The position numbers and the translations under genes were made by a program. Shown piece after piece: positions 35,175-44,394 of a stretch of DNA of 64,000 bases (position 1 is its first letter; each line of letters begins with the position of its first letter). Source of the DNA: DATMRS01 sp035566015 (lineage in GTDB: Bacteria > Pseudomonadota > Alphaproteobacteria > Sphingomonadales > Sphingomonadaceae). The stretch is from assembly GCA_035566015.1 (NCBI GenBank), contig DATMRS010000020.1:434001-498000 (forward strand), given 5' to 3'. The notes beneath the pieces are model-generated. The model ran no database searches and was not told the origin of the DNA. It was given only the letters and a program-made list of their open reading frames with translations.

Positions 35175-36833
35175 ATGACCGACGAATCCCAGTCGCACGA
35201 AACCGCCGCGCCGGATCGCGTGCTTCGGGAACTGGCCCGGATCGTCGCCTCCCCCGATTTCACGCGCGCGCCCGTGATGCGCCGCCTGCTCGACTTCCTC
35301 GTCCACGCGACGCTCGAAGGGCGGCCGCTCAAGGCCTATGCGGTGGCGGTGGACGGACTCGGCCGACCGAGCGATTTCGACGCGAAGAGCGACAGCTATC
35401 CCCGCGTCCAGGTCGGCCGGCTGCGGCGCATGCTCGACAGCTTCTATGCGCGCGAGGGCGAGGCGGAAGGGCTGCGCTTTGCGATCCCCGCCGGCCATTA
35501 TCGCGTCAGTTTCAGCACCGGCCCGACAAATGAAATACGCGGCGAGGAGCCCGCTGCGCCGGGAAAAAGCCGGCGGCGGACCGGCCTGATCCTCGCGGCG
35601 ATCGTCCTGATCGTGCTGGCGGTCGCGCTTGCCCTCTTCTGGGCAGCGGCGCACCGGCGCGGCGCGGAGACGCTGGAAAGCGCACCGATCCTCGAATTCG
35701 GCCATCTGAGCGCACCGCCGGCGGTCGACGCGCTGGAGATCGACGCCGACGCGATCCTGATCGACACGCTGCGCCGAAGCTGGATTGCCCGCATCCGCAC
35801 CGACGATCCCACGCCCGGCGAGGGCGCGCAGAGCATGCCGACCTATGTGCTCAATGGCGATATCGTCGACGATGGGCAGATCGTGCTGCGCCTGCGGCTG
35901 ACCCGCGCGGCGACAGGCGAATTGATCTGGACCGGGCAGACGGCATTGCCGTCCCAACAGGGCGACGCGCTGCGCGATGCGCTGGCCCCGCTCGTCGCCG
36001 AATTGATCCAGCCTTATGGCGTCATCGCCACCGACCAGCGCACGCAGATCGGTGAGCAGCCCGCACCTGGCTATCCCTGCATATTGCGCTTCGACCAATA
36101 TCGGCGCGAGCGGGGCGCGGCACTCTTCGTCCAGGCGCGCGATTGCGTGTCGCGCACGCTGGACATCGATCCGGGCGATCCGCTGGCGCTCGCCGCCCAA
36201 TCCTTCCTGACGCTCGATGCACCGCTTTACGGCCTCGCCCATCCCGAGCCGCACGCGGCGGAACGCAGCCTGACGCTCGCGCGGCGCGCGGCGACCGCCG
36301 ATCCGTACAGCGCGGTGGCGCATATCACGCTTGCGCGCGCGCTGCGTTTCACCGGCGACTGCCCCGCCGCGGTGCGCGGCGCGCATCGGGCGGTGGCGCT
36401 CAATCCCGACGATCCCGATCTCGCGTCGATGGCGGGCGGGCTGCTGATGAATTGCGACGATCCGGGCGCGGAGGCGCTGCTGCGCCGGGCGATCATGCTC
36501 GATCCCAGCCCGCCACCCAGCTTCTATACGCCGCTCGTCTTCCTGGCGCTCGATCGCGGCGACATCGCCGCCGCGCGCAAGGCCGCCGAGGGAATGACAC
36601 CGACGCCGAGCGCCAATCGCGCCTTTTATGACCTCGTCCTCACCATCGTCGCCGCCGCCGAAGGCGATCGGAAGCAGGCGCACGCGATCTGGCGCCGTAT
36701 CGAACAGAACGCGCCCGACACCGCGCGCGATCCGCAAGCGACGCTGGACCAATGGATCCTGCCGCCACGCATGCGCGCGGACGCGATGGCCTATCTGCGC
36801 AAGGTGGGGCTGGCGCCTGCGGAAAAAGGCTAG
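35175..36833 (+). CDS. Membrane regulator with winged-helix-like domain and TPR repeats
   Basis: A 552-residue protein. Residues 13-114 match the N-terminal winged-helix-like domain found in adenylate-cyclase-like TPR proteins (VMRRLLDFLVHATLEGRPLKAYAVAVDGLGR and DSYPRVQVGRLRRML). One membrane helix spans about 136-159, and the periplasmic C-terminus holds TPR-like helices (about 370-510). The layout recalls CadC-type one-component sensors that bind DNA from the membrane. Inducer and targets are unknown. GGGAG at 35165-35169 fixes the start. It converges on the YggS gene with a four-base overlap. Confidence 0.82.
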   Translation: MTDESQSHETAAPDRVLRELARIVASPDFTRAPVMRRLLDFLVHATLEGRPLKAYAVAVDGLGRPSDFDAKSDSYPRVQVGRLRRMLDSFYAREGEAEGLRFAIPAGHYRVSFSTGPTNEIRGEEPAAPGKSRRRTGLILAAIVLIVLAVALALFWAAAHRRGAETLESAPILEFGHLSAPPAVDALEIDADAILIDTLRRSWIARIRTDDPTPGEGAQSMPTYVLNGDIVDDGQIVLRLRLTRAATGELIWTGQTALPSQQGDALRDALAPLVAELIQPYGVIATDQRTQIGEQPAPGYPCILRFDQYRRERGAALFVQARDCVSRTLDIDPGDPLALAAQSFLTLDAPLYGLAHPEPHAAERSLTLARRAATADPYSAVAHITLARALRFTGDCPAAVRGAHRAVALNPDDPDLASMAGGLLMNCDDPGAEALLRRAIMLDPSPPPSFYTPLVFLALDRGDIAAARKAAEGMTPTPSANRAFYDLVLTIVAAAEGDRKQAHAIWRRIEQNAPDTARDPQATLDQWILPPRMRADAMAYLRKVGLAPAEKG

Positions 36834-37504
36834 GCGCGCGTGCCGAAAAGCGCGGTGCCGACGCGGACATGCGTCGCGCCCAGCATCACTGCCGTCTCAT
36901 AATCGCCCGACATGCCCATGCTGAGCCCCGCCAGGCCATGATCGCGCGCCAGCTTGGCGAGCAGCGCGAAATAGGGCGCGGCTTCGGTATCCACAGGGGG
37001 AACCGCCATCAGGCCGAGCACGGGCAGGCGGGCGGCGCGCGCCTCGGCGAGCAAAGCCGGCAGATCGGCAATCGAGCAGCCGCCCTTCTGCGGCTCCTCC
37101 CCGATATTGACCTGAAGGAAACAATCGGGCCGCCGGCCGCTCGCCGCCATAGCGCGGGCGAGCGCGGCGATCAGCGAGGGGCGATCGACCGAATGGATCG
37201 CGTCGAACAGCGCCACGGCATCGGCGGCCTTGTTCGACTGAAGCTGACCGACGAGATGGAGGCGTATATCGGGCGCACTGGCGCGCAGGCCGGGCCATTT
37301 CGCCGCCGCCTCCTGCACGCGATTCTCGCCGAAGCTGCGGTGTCCGGCGGCGATGAGCGGCGCGATCTCTTCGGCCGTGCGCGTCTTGGATATGGCGATC
37401 AGCTCGATCGACCGCGTCTCGCGGCCGGCAAGCGCGGCGGCGTGGGCGATCCGGGCGGTGACGTCGGCGAGCGCCGAAGCGCACGAAGTATCGGTGACGG
37501 ACAT
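36830..37504 (-). CDS. YggS-family PLP homeostasis protein
   Basis: A 224-residue PLP-binding protein with the TIM-barrel signature: the lysine in IAISKTRTAEEI, then SFGENRVQEAAAKW, HLVGQLQSNKA and MGMSGDYETAVMLGATHVRVGTALFG. The family buffers pyridoxal phosphate and affects amino-acid pools; it is not an enzyme in the usual sense. Start at 37504; longer upstream frames are not conserved. It is divergent from the ThiE-like gene, 22 bases apart. Confidence 0.94.
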   Translation of the reverse strand: MSVTDTSCASALADVTARIAHAAALAGRETRSIELIAISKTRTAEEIAPLIAAGHRSFGENRVQEAAAKWPGLRASAPDIRLHLVGQLQSNKAADAVALFDAIHSVDRPSLIAALARAMAASGRRPDCFLQVNIGEEPQKGGCSIADLPALLAEARAARLPVLGLMAVPPVDTEAAPYFALLAKLARDHGLAGLSMGMSGDYETAVMLGATHVRVGTALFGTRA

Positions 37505-37526
37505 GGCGGCTGCTATAGATAGGGCG

Positions 37527-38117
37527 ATGCGCCGCCGCCAGCCTCCCCCCCGCCTCTGGCTGATGACCGACGAACGGCAGGGCGACGCACTTTGGCCAGT
37601 GCTCGCCCGGCTGCCGCGCGGTGCGGGCATCGTCTTCCGCCATCGCCGGACGCCGCCAGCCGAACGGCGCGCGCTCTACGAACGGGTGCGGCGGATCGCG
37701 CGTGCGAGGGGGCTGGTGCTCCTCCTTGCCGGATCGCCGCGCGAGGCAATCGCCTGGAAAGCCGATGGTGCGCATGGCCCCTCGCCGCACCGCACCGCAC
37801 CACGCATGCTATGTCGGACCGCCGCCGCCCATGATGCGCGCGAGTTGATCGCGGGCACGCGAAGGAGGGTGGACCTCCTCTTCCTCTCGCCGGTGTTCGC
37901 GACGCGATCGCACCCTGGTGCAGCCGCGCTGGGCGTTACGCGCTTCGGGCTGCTCGCGCGAAAGACGCGGGTGCCGGTGGTGGCGCTGGGCGGCATGGAC
38001 GCCGCGCGCGGGCGGCGGCTGAGGGCGCTCGGCGCGTTCGGCTGGGCGGCAATCGATGCGTGGAACGAGAAGCCGGCGTGCGGCGCCGATCAGAAGCGGA
38101 AGGCGGTGCCGATATAG
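37527..38117 (+). CDS. Divergent ThiE-like thiamine phosphate synthase
   Basis: A 196-residue TIM-barrel protein whose order of segments follows ThiE/TenI: LWLMTDERQGD, GIVFRHRR, RGLVLLLAG, DLLFLSPVFATRSHPGAAALG and VPVVALGGMD. The usual ThiE segment LGQ(D/E)DLP is replaced by GAHGPSPH, so binding of the thiamine pyrimidine may be altered. The basic N-terminus begins directly at MRRRQ. Its 3' end overlaps the convergent outer-membrane gene by 28 bases. Could be TenI-like rather than a true ThiE. Confidence 0.75.
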   Translation: MRRRQPPPRLWLMTDERQGDALWPVLARLPRGAGIVFRHRRTPPAERRALYERVRRIARARGLVLLLAGSPREAIAWKADGAHGPSPHRTAPRMLCRTAAAHDARELIAGTRRRVDLLFLSPVFATRSHPGAAALGVTRFGLLARKTRVPVVALGGMDAARGRRLRALGAFGWAAIDAWNEKPACGADQKRKAVPI

Positions 38118-38806
38118 ACGGCCTGCGCGTCGCGGCGATCGTCGCTGAATTGCGCAAGCCGATCGCGCTGGAGCCGATAGCGCATGCCGCCCGTCACCTC
38201 GAGATTGCGGGTGAGCGCATAAGAGCCGCCGAGATCGACCGAATAAGCCTCGTCATTGCCGATCAGGCGCGGCTGCTCGCCACTGGCGCGATCGGCGGCG
38301 ACCTTCAGCCGCGTGCTCCACTTATGCCCCGAATAGCTGAGCGCAACGTCGGCCGCCTCGCGTCCGCCGGGGAGGATGCCGGTATCGACCTTGGCGACGT
38401 CACCCGTCAGAGCAAATCGCTTCCAGCCCACGGACACGCCCAGATTATAGGCGGTGGGCGTGATTGCCATCGGCGTGATCGATGCGGTGCGTTCCGCCTC
38501 CTCCTTCGTCGTCGCGCGCGCCCGGACGGCGACGGTGACGGCGCGGCGGCTGCCCGGCGAGGCGGCGGGCGTGAAACGGAAGCCGCTGCCCCCACCAATG
38601 CCGCTGCGCGAGAAGCTGGCCGCGAGCTTGGGATCAGCGGCTGCGGGCGTGAAGGAGCCGAGGCTGCCCGGCGCGGAGAGCGAGAAGCGCGGCGCCGGCG
38701 CGACTCGGCGCGACGTGGTGGATGCGGCAAAAACGGGGCCGAACGCCAGCGCAGACAGCGCTAGCGCGGCGATCGCCCGCTTTCCATATCCCCGACTCGC
38801 GCCCAT
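38090..38806 (-). CDS. Exported protein, probable outer-membrane beta barrel
   Basis: A 238-residue protein with a signal peptide (hydrophobic about 10-27, cleavage near FAAS). The C-terminal 110 residues show alternating beta strands (GWKRFALTGDVAKVDTG, WSTRLKVAADRA, YSVDLGGSYALTRNLEVTGGMRYRL) and the last residue is phenylalanine after GTAFR, the hallmark of an outer-membrane barrel. The region before it is rich in Ala, Ser and Gly. Family unknown. An upstream ATG at 38842 is possible. Confidence 0.72.
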   Translation of the reverse strand: MGASRGYGKRAIAALALSALAFGPVFAASTTSRRVAPAPRFSLSAPGSLGSFTPAAADPKLAASFSRSGIGGGSGFRFTPAASPGSRRAVTVAVRARATTKEEAERTASITPMAITPTAYNLGVSVGWKRFALTGDVAKVDTGILPGGREAADVALSYSGHKWSTRLKVAADRASGEQPRLIGNDEAYSVDLGGSYALTRNLEVTGGMRYRLQRDRLAQFSDDRRDAQAVYIGTAFRF

Positions 38807-38926
38807 AACCCTTATTCTCTCCCTGTTGCCTGCGCGTAGCATGAATAGCGGCCTGTTTTCCACTGGCCGTGCAACGATTTCGGCGGGCTGTTGCAGACTC
38901 TCCACAGCACCGGCCCGCACGTCGGC

Positions 38927-38954
38927 TTGCGGGCGGTGGCGGACCTTCTATAAC
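38927..38954 (+). promoter_or_regulatory. Candidate promoter of the DUF3576 gene
   Basis: TTGCGG (38927-38932) and TATAAC (38949-38954) with 16-base spacing, about 30 bases ahead of the start codon. The same spacing and -35 form appear upstream of the acid phosphatase gene. Confidence 0.4.
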
Positions 38955-38986
38955 GGCGCCGACCGTAGAAATCCCGAGGTATCCGC

Positions 38987-39433
38987 ATGACCCGCCTGCC
39001 CCGCATCGCGTATCGCCCCGCGCTGGCGCTTACCCTCGCCCTCGCGCTCGTCGGGTGCGGCCATCGGAATCGTCCCGCCAAGACGGCCGACCTTGCCGCG
39101 TCGCGGGTCACGACGATCGGCGTCAACAGCTATTTGTGGCGCGCGGCGCTCGATACCTTGTCCTTCATGCCGATGGCCGAAACCGATTCGAACGGCGGCG
39201 TGCTGGTGACCGACTGGTATCAGAGCCCCGATCAGCCGGGCGAGCGGATGAAGCTGACCGTCACCATCCTCGACCAGGATCTGCGCGCCGACGCGGTGCG
39301 GGTTGCCGCCAATCGCCAGATCATGCAGAACGGCCAGTGGGTTTCGGCCCCCGTCCAGGCCGCGACCGTGCAGAAGCTGGAGGAAATCATCCTCACCAAG
39401 GCGCGCGATCTGCGCCGTTCGTCGGTGGGTTGA
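38987..39433 (+). CDS. DUF3576 lipoprotein
   Basis: A 148-residue lipoprotein: a signal segment ending in LALVGC puts the lipidated cysteine near residue 23. The mature part (SYLWRAALDTLSFMPMAETDSNGGVLVTDWYQ) is typical of DUF3576, a family found almost only in alphaproteobacteria. It is the first gene of a run with leuS, lptE and holA, which makes a role in envelope assembly plausible. Confidence 0.9.
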   Translation: MTRLPRIAYRPALALTLALALVGCGHRNRPAKTADLAASRVTTIGVNSYLWRAALDTLSFMPMAETDSNGGVLVTDWYQSPDQPGERMKLTVTILDQDLRADAVRVAANRQIMQNGQWVSAPVQAATVQKLEEIILTKARDLRRSSVG

Positions 39434-39441
39434 TCGCTGCG

Positions 39442-41961
39442 ATGGCCGAGCGCTTCAACCACCACAAGGCTGACGCGCGCTGGCAACGGACCTGGGAGGA
39501 GCAAGGCTCCTTCCATGCCGATGACGCCAGCCCGCGCCCGAAAAGCTATGTGCTGGAGATGTTCCCCTATCCGTCGGGGCGCATCCATATGGGCCATGTC
39601 CGCAATTACACGATGGGCGACGTGCTGGCGCGCTATCGGCGGATGACGGGCCATGAGGTGCTGCACCCGATGGGCTGGGATGCGTTCGGCATGCCCGCCG
39701 AAAACGCCGCCATGGCGCAGAAGGTGCATCCGGGCGACTGGACGCGCGCCAACATCGCGGCGATGCGCGCGCAGCTCAAGCGGCTGGGTTTTGCGCTCGA
39801 TTGGAGCCGCGAACTCGCGACATGCGAGCCCGAATATTATGGCCAGGAACAGGCGCTGTTCCTCGATCTGTATGAAGCCGGCCTGGTCTATCGCAAGGAA
39901 TCGGCGGTGAACTGGGACCCGGTCGACCAGACCGTGCTCGCCAACGAACAGGTGATCGACGGCAAGGGCTGGCGTTCGGGCGCGCCGGTGGAACGCCGCA
40001 AGCTCAGCCAATGGTTCCTAAAGATCACCGATTTCGCCGAGGATCTGCTCGCCGGACTGGAGACGCTAGACCAGTGGCCCGAAAAGGTTCGCACGATGCA
40101 GGCGAACTGGATCGGCAAGAGCCAGGGCCTGCGCTTCCGCTTCGCGCTCGATACGCCGGCGGGGGGCCATGACGGCTTCGACGTCTTCACCACGCGGCCC
40201 GACACCTTGTTCGGCGCGAGCTTCGCGGCGATTTCGGTCGATCATCCGATTGCCCTGGCGCTCGCCGAGAAGAATCCGGCGCTCGCCGCCTTCGCCGCCG
40301 AATGCCGCAAGACAGGCACCGCGGCCTCCGAGCTCGAAACCGCCGAGAAGAAGGGCTGGGACACGGGCCTGTCGGTCGTCCACCCGCTCGACCCGACGTG
40401 GAAGCTGCCGCTGTTCGTCGCCAATTTCGTCCTGATGGACTATGGCGCCGGCGCGGTTTTCGGCTGTCCCGCGCACGATCAGCGCGACCTCGATTTCGCG
40501 CGCAAATATGCGCTGCCCGTCACCCGCGTCGTCGCGCCCACGCCCGAAGAGGCCGATGCACCGATCGGCGACGAAGCCTATACCGGACCGGGCCGGCTGG
40601 TGAATTCGCATTTCCTCGACGGGATGGGCGTCGAGGAGGCGAAGGCCGCCGTCATCGCGCGCGCCGAGGGCGAAGGCTGGGGCACCGGATCGACCGTCTG
40701 GCGGCTGCGCGACTGGGGTGTTTCGCGCCAGCGTTACTGGGGCACGCCGATCCCGATCATCCATTGCGAGACGTGCGGCCCGGTGCCCGTGCCCAAAGCG
40801 GCGCTGCCCGTCACCCTGCCCGAGGATGTCAGCTTCGACATACCCGGCAATCCGCTCGATCGGCATCCGACGTGGAAGCATGTCCCCTGCCCCACCTGCG
40901 GCCAGCCGGCGCGGCGCGAGACCGACACGCTCGACACCTTCGTCGATTCGTCCTGGTATTTCATACGCTTCGCCAGCCAGCCCGATGATCGGCCGTTCGA
41001 CCGGGCCATCGCCGAGCAATGGTTGCCGGTGGGGCAATATATCGGCGGCGTCGAGCATGCGATTCTGCATCTGCTCTACGCCCGCTTCTGGACGCGCGCG
41101 CTGAACCGTATCGGCCGGATCGGCGTGACCGAGCCGTTCACCGGCCTCTTCACGCAGGGCATGGTGACGCATGAAACCTACAAGGCGCCCGATGGCCGCT
41201 GGCTGTCGCCCGACGAGGTGGAGATGAAGCTCGGCGCGCTGATCGTCACGGAAACCGGGGAGCCGGTGACGATCGGCCGCATCGAGAAGATGTCCAAATC
41301 GAAGAAGAACACCGTCGATCCCGGCCCGATCGTCGATCAATATGGCGCGGATGCGGTGCGCTGGTTCATGCTGTCCGACAGCCCGCCCGAGCGGGATCTG
41401 CCGTGGAGCGAGGCGGGAATCGAAGGGGCATGGCGCTTCATCCAGCGGCTGTGGCGGCTGACCGACACGACGGCGGACGCGACCGCCGAAGATCGCGATC
41501 TCGACCGCAAGCTGCACCGCGCGATCGCGGGCATCGCCGCCGATATCGAAGCGCTGTCCTTCAACAAGGCGATCGCCAAGATCCACGAACTCGCCAATGC
41601 GATCGAGAAGGCGCCGCCCTCGGCAAGCCGCGACGCCGCGATCCGCACGATCGTCGCGCTGATCGCGCCGATGGCGCCGCATATCGCCGAGGAGGCCTGG
41701 GCGAAGCTGGGCCAGCAGGGCCTTGTCGCCGACGCCGCCTGGCCCGTGGCCGATCCGGCGCTGCTCGTCGATGACGAGGTGACGATCGCGATTCAGATCA
41801 ACGGCAAGCTGCGCGATACGCTGTCGGTCGCCAAGGGCACCGCGCGCGAGACGCTCGAAACGCTGGCGCTGGAATCGGACAAGGTCGTCCGCCTGCTCGA
41901 CGGCAAGACGCCGCGCAAGGTGATCGTCGTGCCCGACCGGCTGGTGAATCTCGTCGCATGA
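39442..41961 (+). CDS. leuS: Leucyl-tRNA synthetase
   Basis: An 839-residue class I synthetase. The HIGH-type motif is in FPYPSGRIHMGHVRN (residues 41-55), the editing domain follows with its threonine-rich patch (FTTRPDTLFGASF), and KMSKS is K616-S620. Start at 39442, 8 bases after the DUF3576 stop; a longer open frame upstream only re-reads the DUF3576 gene. The stop overlaps lptE (ATGA). Confidence 0.97.
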   Translation: MAERFNHHKADARWQRTWEEQGSFHADDASPRPKSYVLEMFPYPSGRIHMGHVRNYTMGDVLARYRRMTGHEVLHPMGWDAFGMPAENAAMAQKVHPGDWTRANIAAMRAQLKRLGFALDWSRELATCEPEYYGQEQALFLDLYEAGLVYRKESAVNWDPVDQTVLANEQVIDGKGWRSGAPVERRKLSQWFLKITDFAEDLLAGLETLDQWPEKVRTMQANWIGKSQGLRFRFALDTPAGGHDGFDVFTTRPDTLFGASFAAISVDHPIALALAEKNPALAAFAAECRKTGTAASELETAEKKGWDTGLSVVHPLDPTWKLPLFVANFVLMDYGAGAVFGCPAHDQRDLDFARKYALPVTRVVAPTPEEADAPIGDEAYTGPGRLVNSHFLDGMGVEEAKAAVIARAEGEGWGTGSTVWRLRDWGVSRQRYWGTPIPIIHCETCGPVPVPKAALPVTLPEDVSFDIPGNPLDRHPTWKHVPCPTCGQPARRETDTLDTFVDSSWYFIRFASQPDDRPFDRAIAEQWLPVGQYIGGVEHAILHLLYARFWTRALNRIGRIGVTEPFTGLFTQGMVTHETYKAPDGRWLSPDEVEMKLGALIVTETGEPVTIGRIEKMSKSKKNTVDPGPIVDQYGADAVRWFMLSDSPPERDLPWSEAGIEGAWRFIQRLWRLTDTTADATAEDRDLDRKLHRAIAGIAADIEALSFNKAIAKIHELANAIEKAPPSASRDAAIRTIVALIAPMAPHIAEEAWAKLGQQGLVADAAWPVADPALLVDDEVTIAIQINGKLRDTLSVAKGTARETLETLALESDKVVRLLDGKTPRKVIVVPDRLVNLVA

Positions 41962-42458
41962 AGCGTGTGGCCGCCCTCGCCGCGGCGCTGCTGCTCGTCG
42001 GCTGCGGTCTCCATCCGCTCTATAGCGGCGGCAGCAACGGCGTCGTGGCGCAGTCGCTGGGCGCGATCGAGGTGGCGCCGATTCCCGGCCGCGCCGGCTG
42101 GTTGGTGCGGACCTCGCTTCAGGATCGGCTGGGCGCCGCCGGGCATGCGACGCCGCGCTACCGGTTGGAAGTCGAGCTGGACGATCAGGTCACGGGCTTC
42201 GGCGTGCGCGCCGACAATGCGGTAACGCGTGAACGGCGCACGCTGCGGGCGCGCTACCGGCTGCACGATGCCGAGAAGAACACCGTCGTCCTCGACGCGA
42301 CCGCCGGATCGGACGCCGGCATCGACGTCGTCGGCTCCGAATATGCCACCATCGCCGCCGAACAGACCGCGCTCGAGAATCTCGCGCATGAAGTGGCCGA
42401 CCAGATCGTGACGCGCGTCGCGCTTTACGTGTCGCGAAACGGCAAGCCGCCCGAATGA
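41958..42458 (+). CDS. lptE: LPS-assembly lipoprotein LptE
   Basis: A 166-residue outer-membrane lipoprotein with lipobox LLVGC (cysteine 16) and the conserved GLHPLY just after it. It plugs and stabilises the LptD barrel that places lipopolysaccharide in the outer membrane. The position between leuS and holA is conserved across Gram-negative bacteria, and both junctions overlap by four bases. Confidence 0.93.
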   Translation: MKRVAALAAALLLVGCGLHPLYSGGSNGVVAQSLGAIEVAPIPGRAGWLVRTSLQDRLGAAGHATPRYRLEVELDDQVTGFGVRADNAVTRERRTLRARYRLHDAEKNTVVLDATAGSDAGIDVVGSEYATIAAEQTALENLAHEVADQIVTRVALYVSRNGKPPE

Positions 42459-43480
42459 AGGCGACGCGCGGCCAGATCGAGCGCGCGCTCGACGCCGCGA
42501 CGCCCGATATCCGGCTGTTCCTGCTCCATGGGCCGGACGAATCGGGCTCGCGCGCACTCGCCGAGCGGCTGGCCAAGGCGATGGGCGGGGAAGCGGAACG
42601 GATCGACCTGACCGGCGCGGCGCTGAAGGCCGATCCAGCCCGGCTGGCGGACGAAGCGGCGGCGATCTCGATGTTTGGCGGGCGGCGCCATATCCGCGTG
42701 GCACCCGCCGGCGACGAGGCACTGGACGCGGTCGAGGCACTGCTGGAAGCGCCGGCGGCGGGCAATCCGGTGGTGCTGATCGCGGGTGCGTTGCGCAAGG
42801 ATGCCAAGCTGCTCAAACGCACCCTCGCCGACCCTGCCACGCTCGTCTTCGCAAGCTATCCGCCCGAGGGCGACGAGGCCGACCGGCTCGCGGCCTCAAT
42901 CGGCCAATCGCTCGGGCTGCGCATTCGCCGCGATGTCGGGCATCGGCTGGCGGAGATTGCCGGCGGTGATCGGGCGGTACTGACCCGCGAGCTCGAAAAG
43001 CTGGCCCTCTATCTCGACGCCACCCCCGAACAGCCGCACGACGTGGAATATGACGCGCTTGAGGCGATCGCCGCCGGCAGCGGCGAAGGCGACATAACGC
43101 GGCTGGTCGACCTGCTGCTCGACGGCCGGGGCGGCGAGGCCGATGCCGAATTGGCGCGGCTTGCGAGCGAGGGCGTCGAGGGGATCGCCGTGCTGCGCCC
43201 CCTGCTTCGCCGGCTACTGCTCCTCGCGCAATTGCGGGCCGAAATCGACGGAGGGGGCACCTTCGACGCGGTGATGGCCTCGACGGGGCGGGCGATTTTC
43301 TGGAAGAGCAAACCCGTCGTCGCACGCCAGCTTGGCCGGTGGGACGCCGCCTCGCTTGCCCGAGCGATCGAGCGTGTCGCCGCCGCCGAACGCGCGATCA
43401 AATCGTCGGGCGGCATCGGCCCGCTTGCCGGCGACGCCGAGCTGATCGCTCTCGGCCGCGCCGCCGCTCGCCGCCGGTAA
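42455..43480 (+). CDS. holA: DNA polymerase III delta subunit
   Basis: A 341-residue clamp-loader subunit that opens the sliding clamp. The RFLFHG-like region is IRLFLLHGPDESGSRALAERL, and VLIAGALRKDAKLLK and ISMFGGRRHIRV are typical. It overlaps lptE by four bases and ends four bases before the convergent parB stop. Confidence 0.93.
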   Translation: MKATRGQIERALDAATPDIRLFLLHGPDESGSRALAERLAKAMGGEAERIDLTGAALKADPARLADEAAAISMFGGRRHIRVAPAGDEALDAVEALLEAPAAGNPVVLIAGALRKDAKLLKRTLADPATLVFASYPPEGDEADRLAASIGQSLGLRIRRDVGHRLAEIAGGDRAVLTRELEKLALYLDATPEQPHDVEYDALEAIAAGSGEGDITRLVDLLLDGRGGEADAELARLASEGVEGIAVLRPLLRRLLLLAQLRAEIDGGGTFDAVMASTGRAIFWKSKPVVARQLGRWDAASLARAIERVAAAERAIKSSGGIGPLAGDAELIALGRAAARRR

Positions 43481-43484
43481 AACC

Positions 43485-44384
43485 CTAAATCGGCTCACCG
43501 CTGAGCCGCTGGCAGATCATGTCGAGTTGATCGAGCGAAGCATAAGCCAGCGTGACGGAGCCCCCTGCCCCCTCATGCGCGATCCGCACCTTGAGGCCGA
43601 GCAGATCGCCCAGCTGCCGCTCAAGTGCGGCGATATCGGCATCGCCCTCATCCGCCCGCGCGGGGACACTGCGCCGCGCCTTGCCGGGCTTCGCGGCGCG
43701 CGCCAGCGTCTCGGTTTCACGCACCGAAAGATCGCGGCGCACCACCTCTTGCGCCAGCATCTCGGGATCGGGCGCGGTGATGATCGCGCGGGCATGGCCC
43801 ATGCTGAGCGTGCCATCGGCCACCATCGCCCGCACCGCCTTCGGCAATTCGAGCAGACGCAGCAGGTTGGCGACGTGGCTCCGCGACTTACTGACGAGAC
43901 GACCGAGCGCCTCCTGCGTGTGGCCATAATCCTCGGTCAGCCGCTTATAGGCTTCCGCCTCCTCGATCGCGTTCAGATCCTCGCGCTGAATATTCTCAAT
44001 CAACGCGATTTCGAGTGTCTCGGCTTCGTCGAAATTCCTTACGATTACAGGAACTTCATGGAGCTTTGCGCGCTGCGCCGCGCGCCAGCGCCGCTCGCCC
44101 GCAACGATCTGCCAGCCGCTGCCATGCGGGCGCACGACGATCGGCTGGATCAATCCCCGTACCGCAATCGAGCCGGCGAGTTCCTCAAGCGCGGCTTCGT
44201 CGAAATGGCGGCGCGGCTGATCGGGATGCGGCCGGATCGAGGCAACCGACACCGTCTGCACCCCCGGCGCGGTTTCACCGCCCGAGACGGGCTGCTCGCG
44301 CTCGACCTCCCCCAGCAATGCCGACAAGCCACGGCCAAGTCCGGACGGCCGCTTCCGGATCGTCGCTTCCTTATGTTCGCTCAT
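43485..44384 (-). CDS. parB: Chromosome-partitioning protein ParB
   Basis: A 299-residue CTP-dependent DNA clamp that loads at parS. The start region RKRPSGLGRGLSALLG, the CTP-binding GERRWRAA motif, LIENIQREDLNAIEEAEAYKRL and the helix-turn-helix TQEALGRLVSKSRSHVANLLRLLELP are all present. It lies 10 bases after parA. Two parS-like palindromes lie 1.4 and 3.3 kb upstream, in rsmG and before mnmG. Confidence 0.97.
   Translation of the reverse strand: MSEHKEATIRKRPSGLGRGLSALLGEVEREQPVSGGETAPGVQTVSVASIRPHPDQPRRHFDEAALEELAGSIAVRGLIQPIVVRPHGSGWQIVAGERRWRAAQRAKLHEVPVIVRNFDEAETLEIALIENIQREDLNAIEEAEAYKRLTEDYGHTQEALGRLVSKSRSHVANLLRLLELPKAVRAMVADGTLSMGHARAIITAPDPEMLAQEVVRRDLSVRETETLARAAKPGKARRSVPARADEGDADIAALERQLGDLLGLKVRIAHEGAGGSVTLAYASLDQLDMICQRLSGEPI
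43491..43508 (-). terminator. Possible parB transcript-end hairpin
   Basis: CGGCTCA (43491-43497) and TGAGCCG (43502-43508) form a 7-bp hairpin inside the last parB codons. On the minus strand it is followed by ATTTAGGGTTTT. The T-run is broken, so intrinsic termination would be weak. Confidence 0.35.
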
Positions 44385-44394
44385 CCGTCAATCC

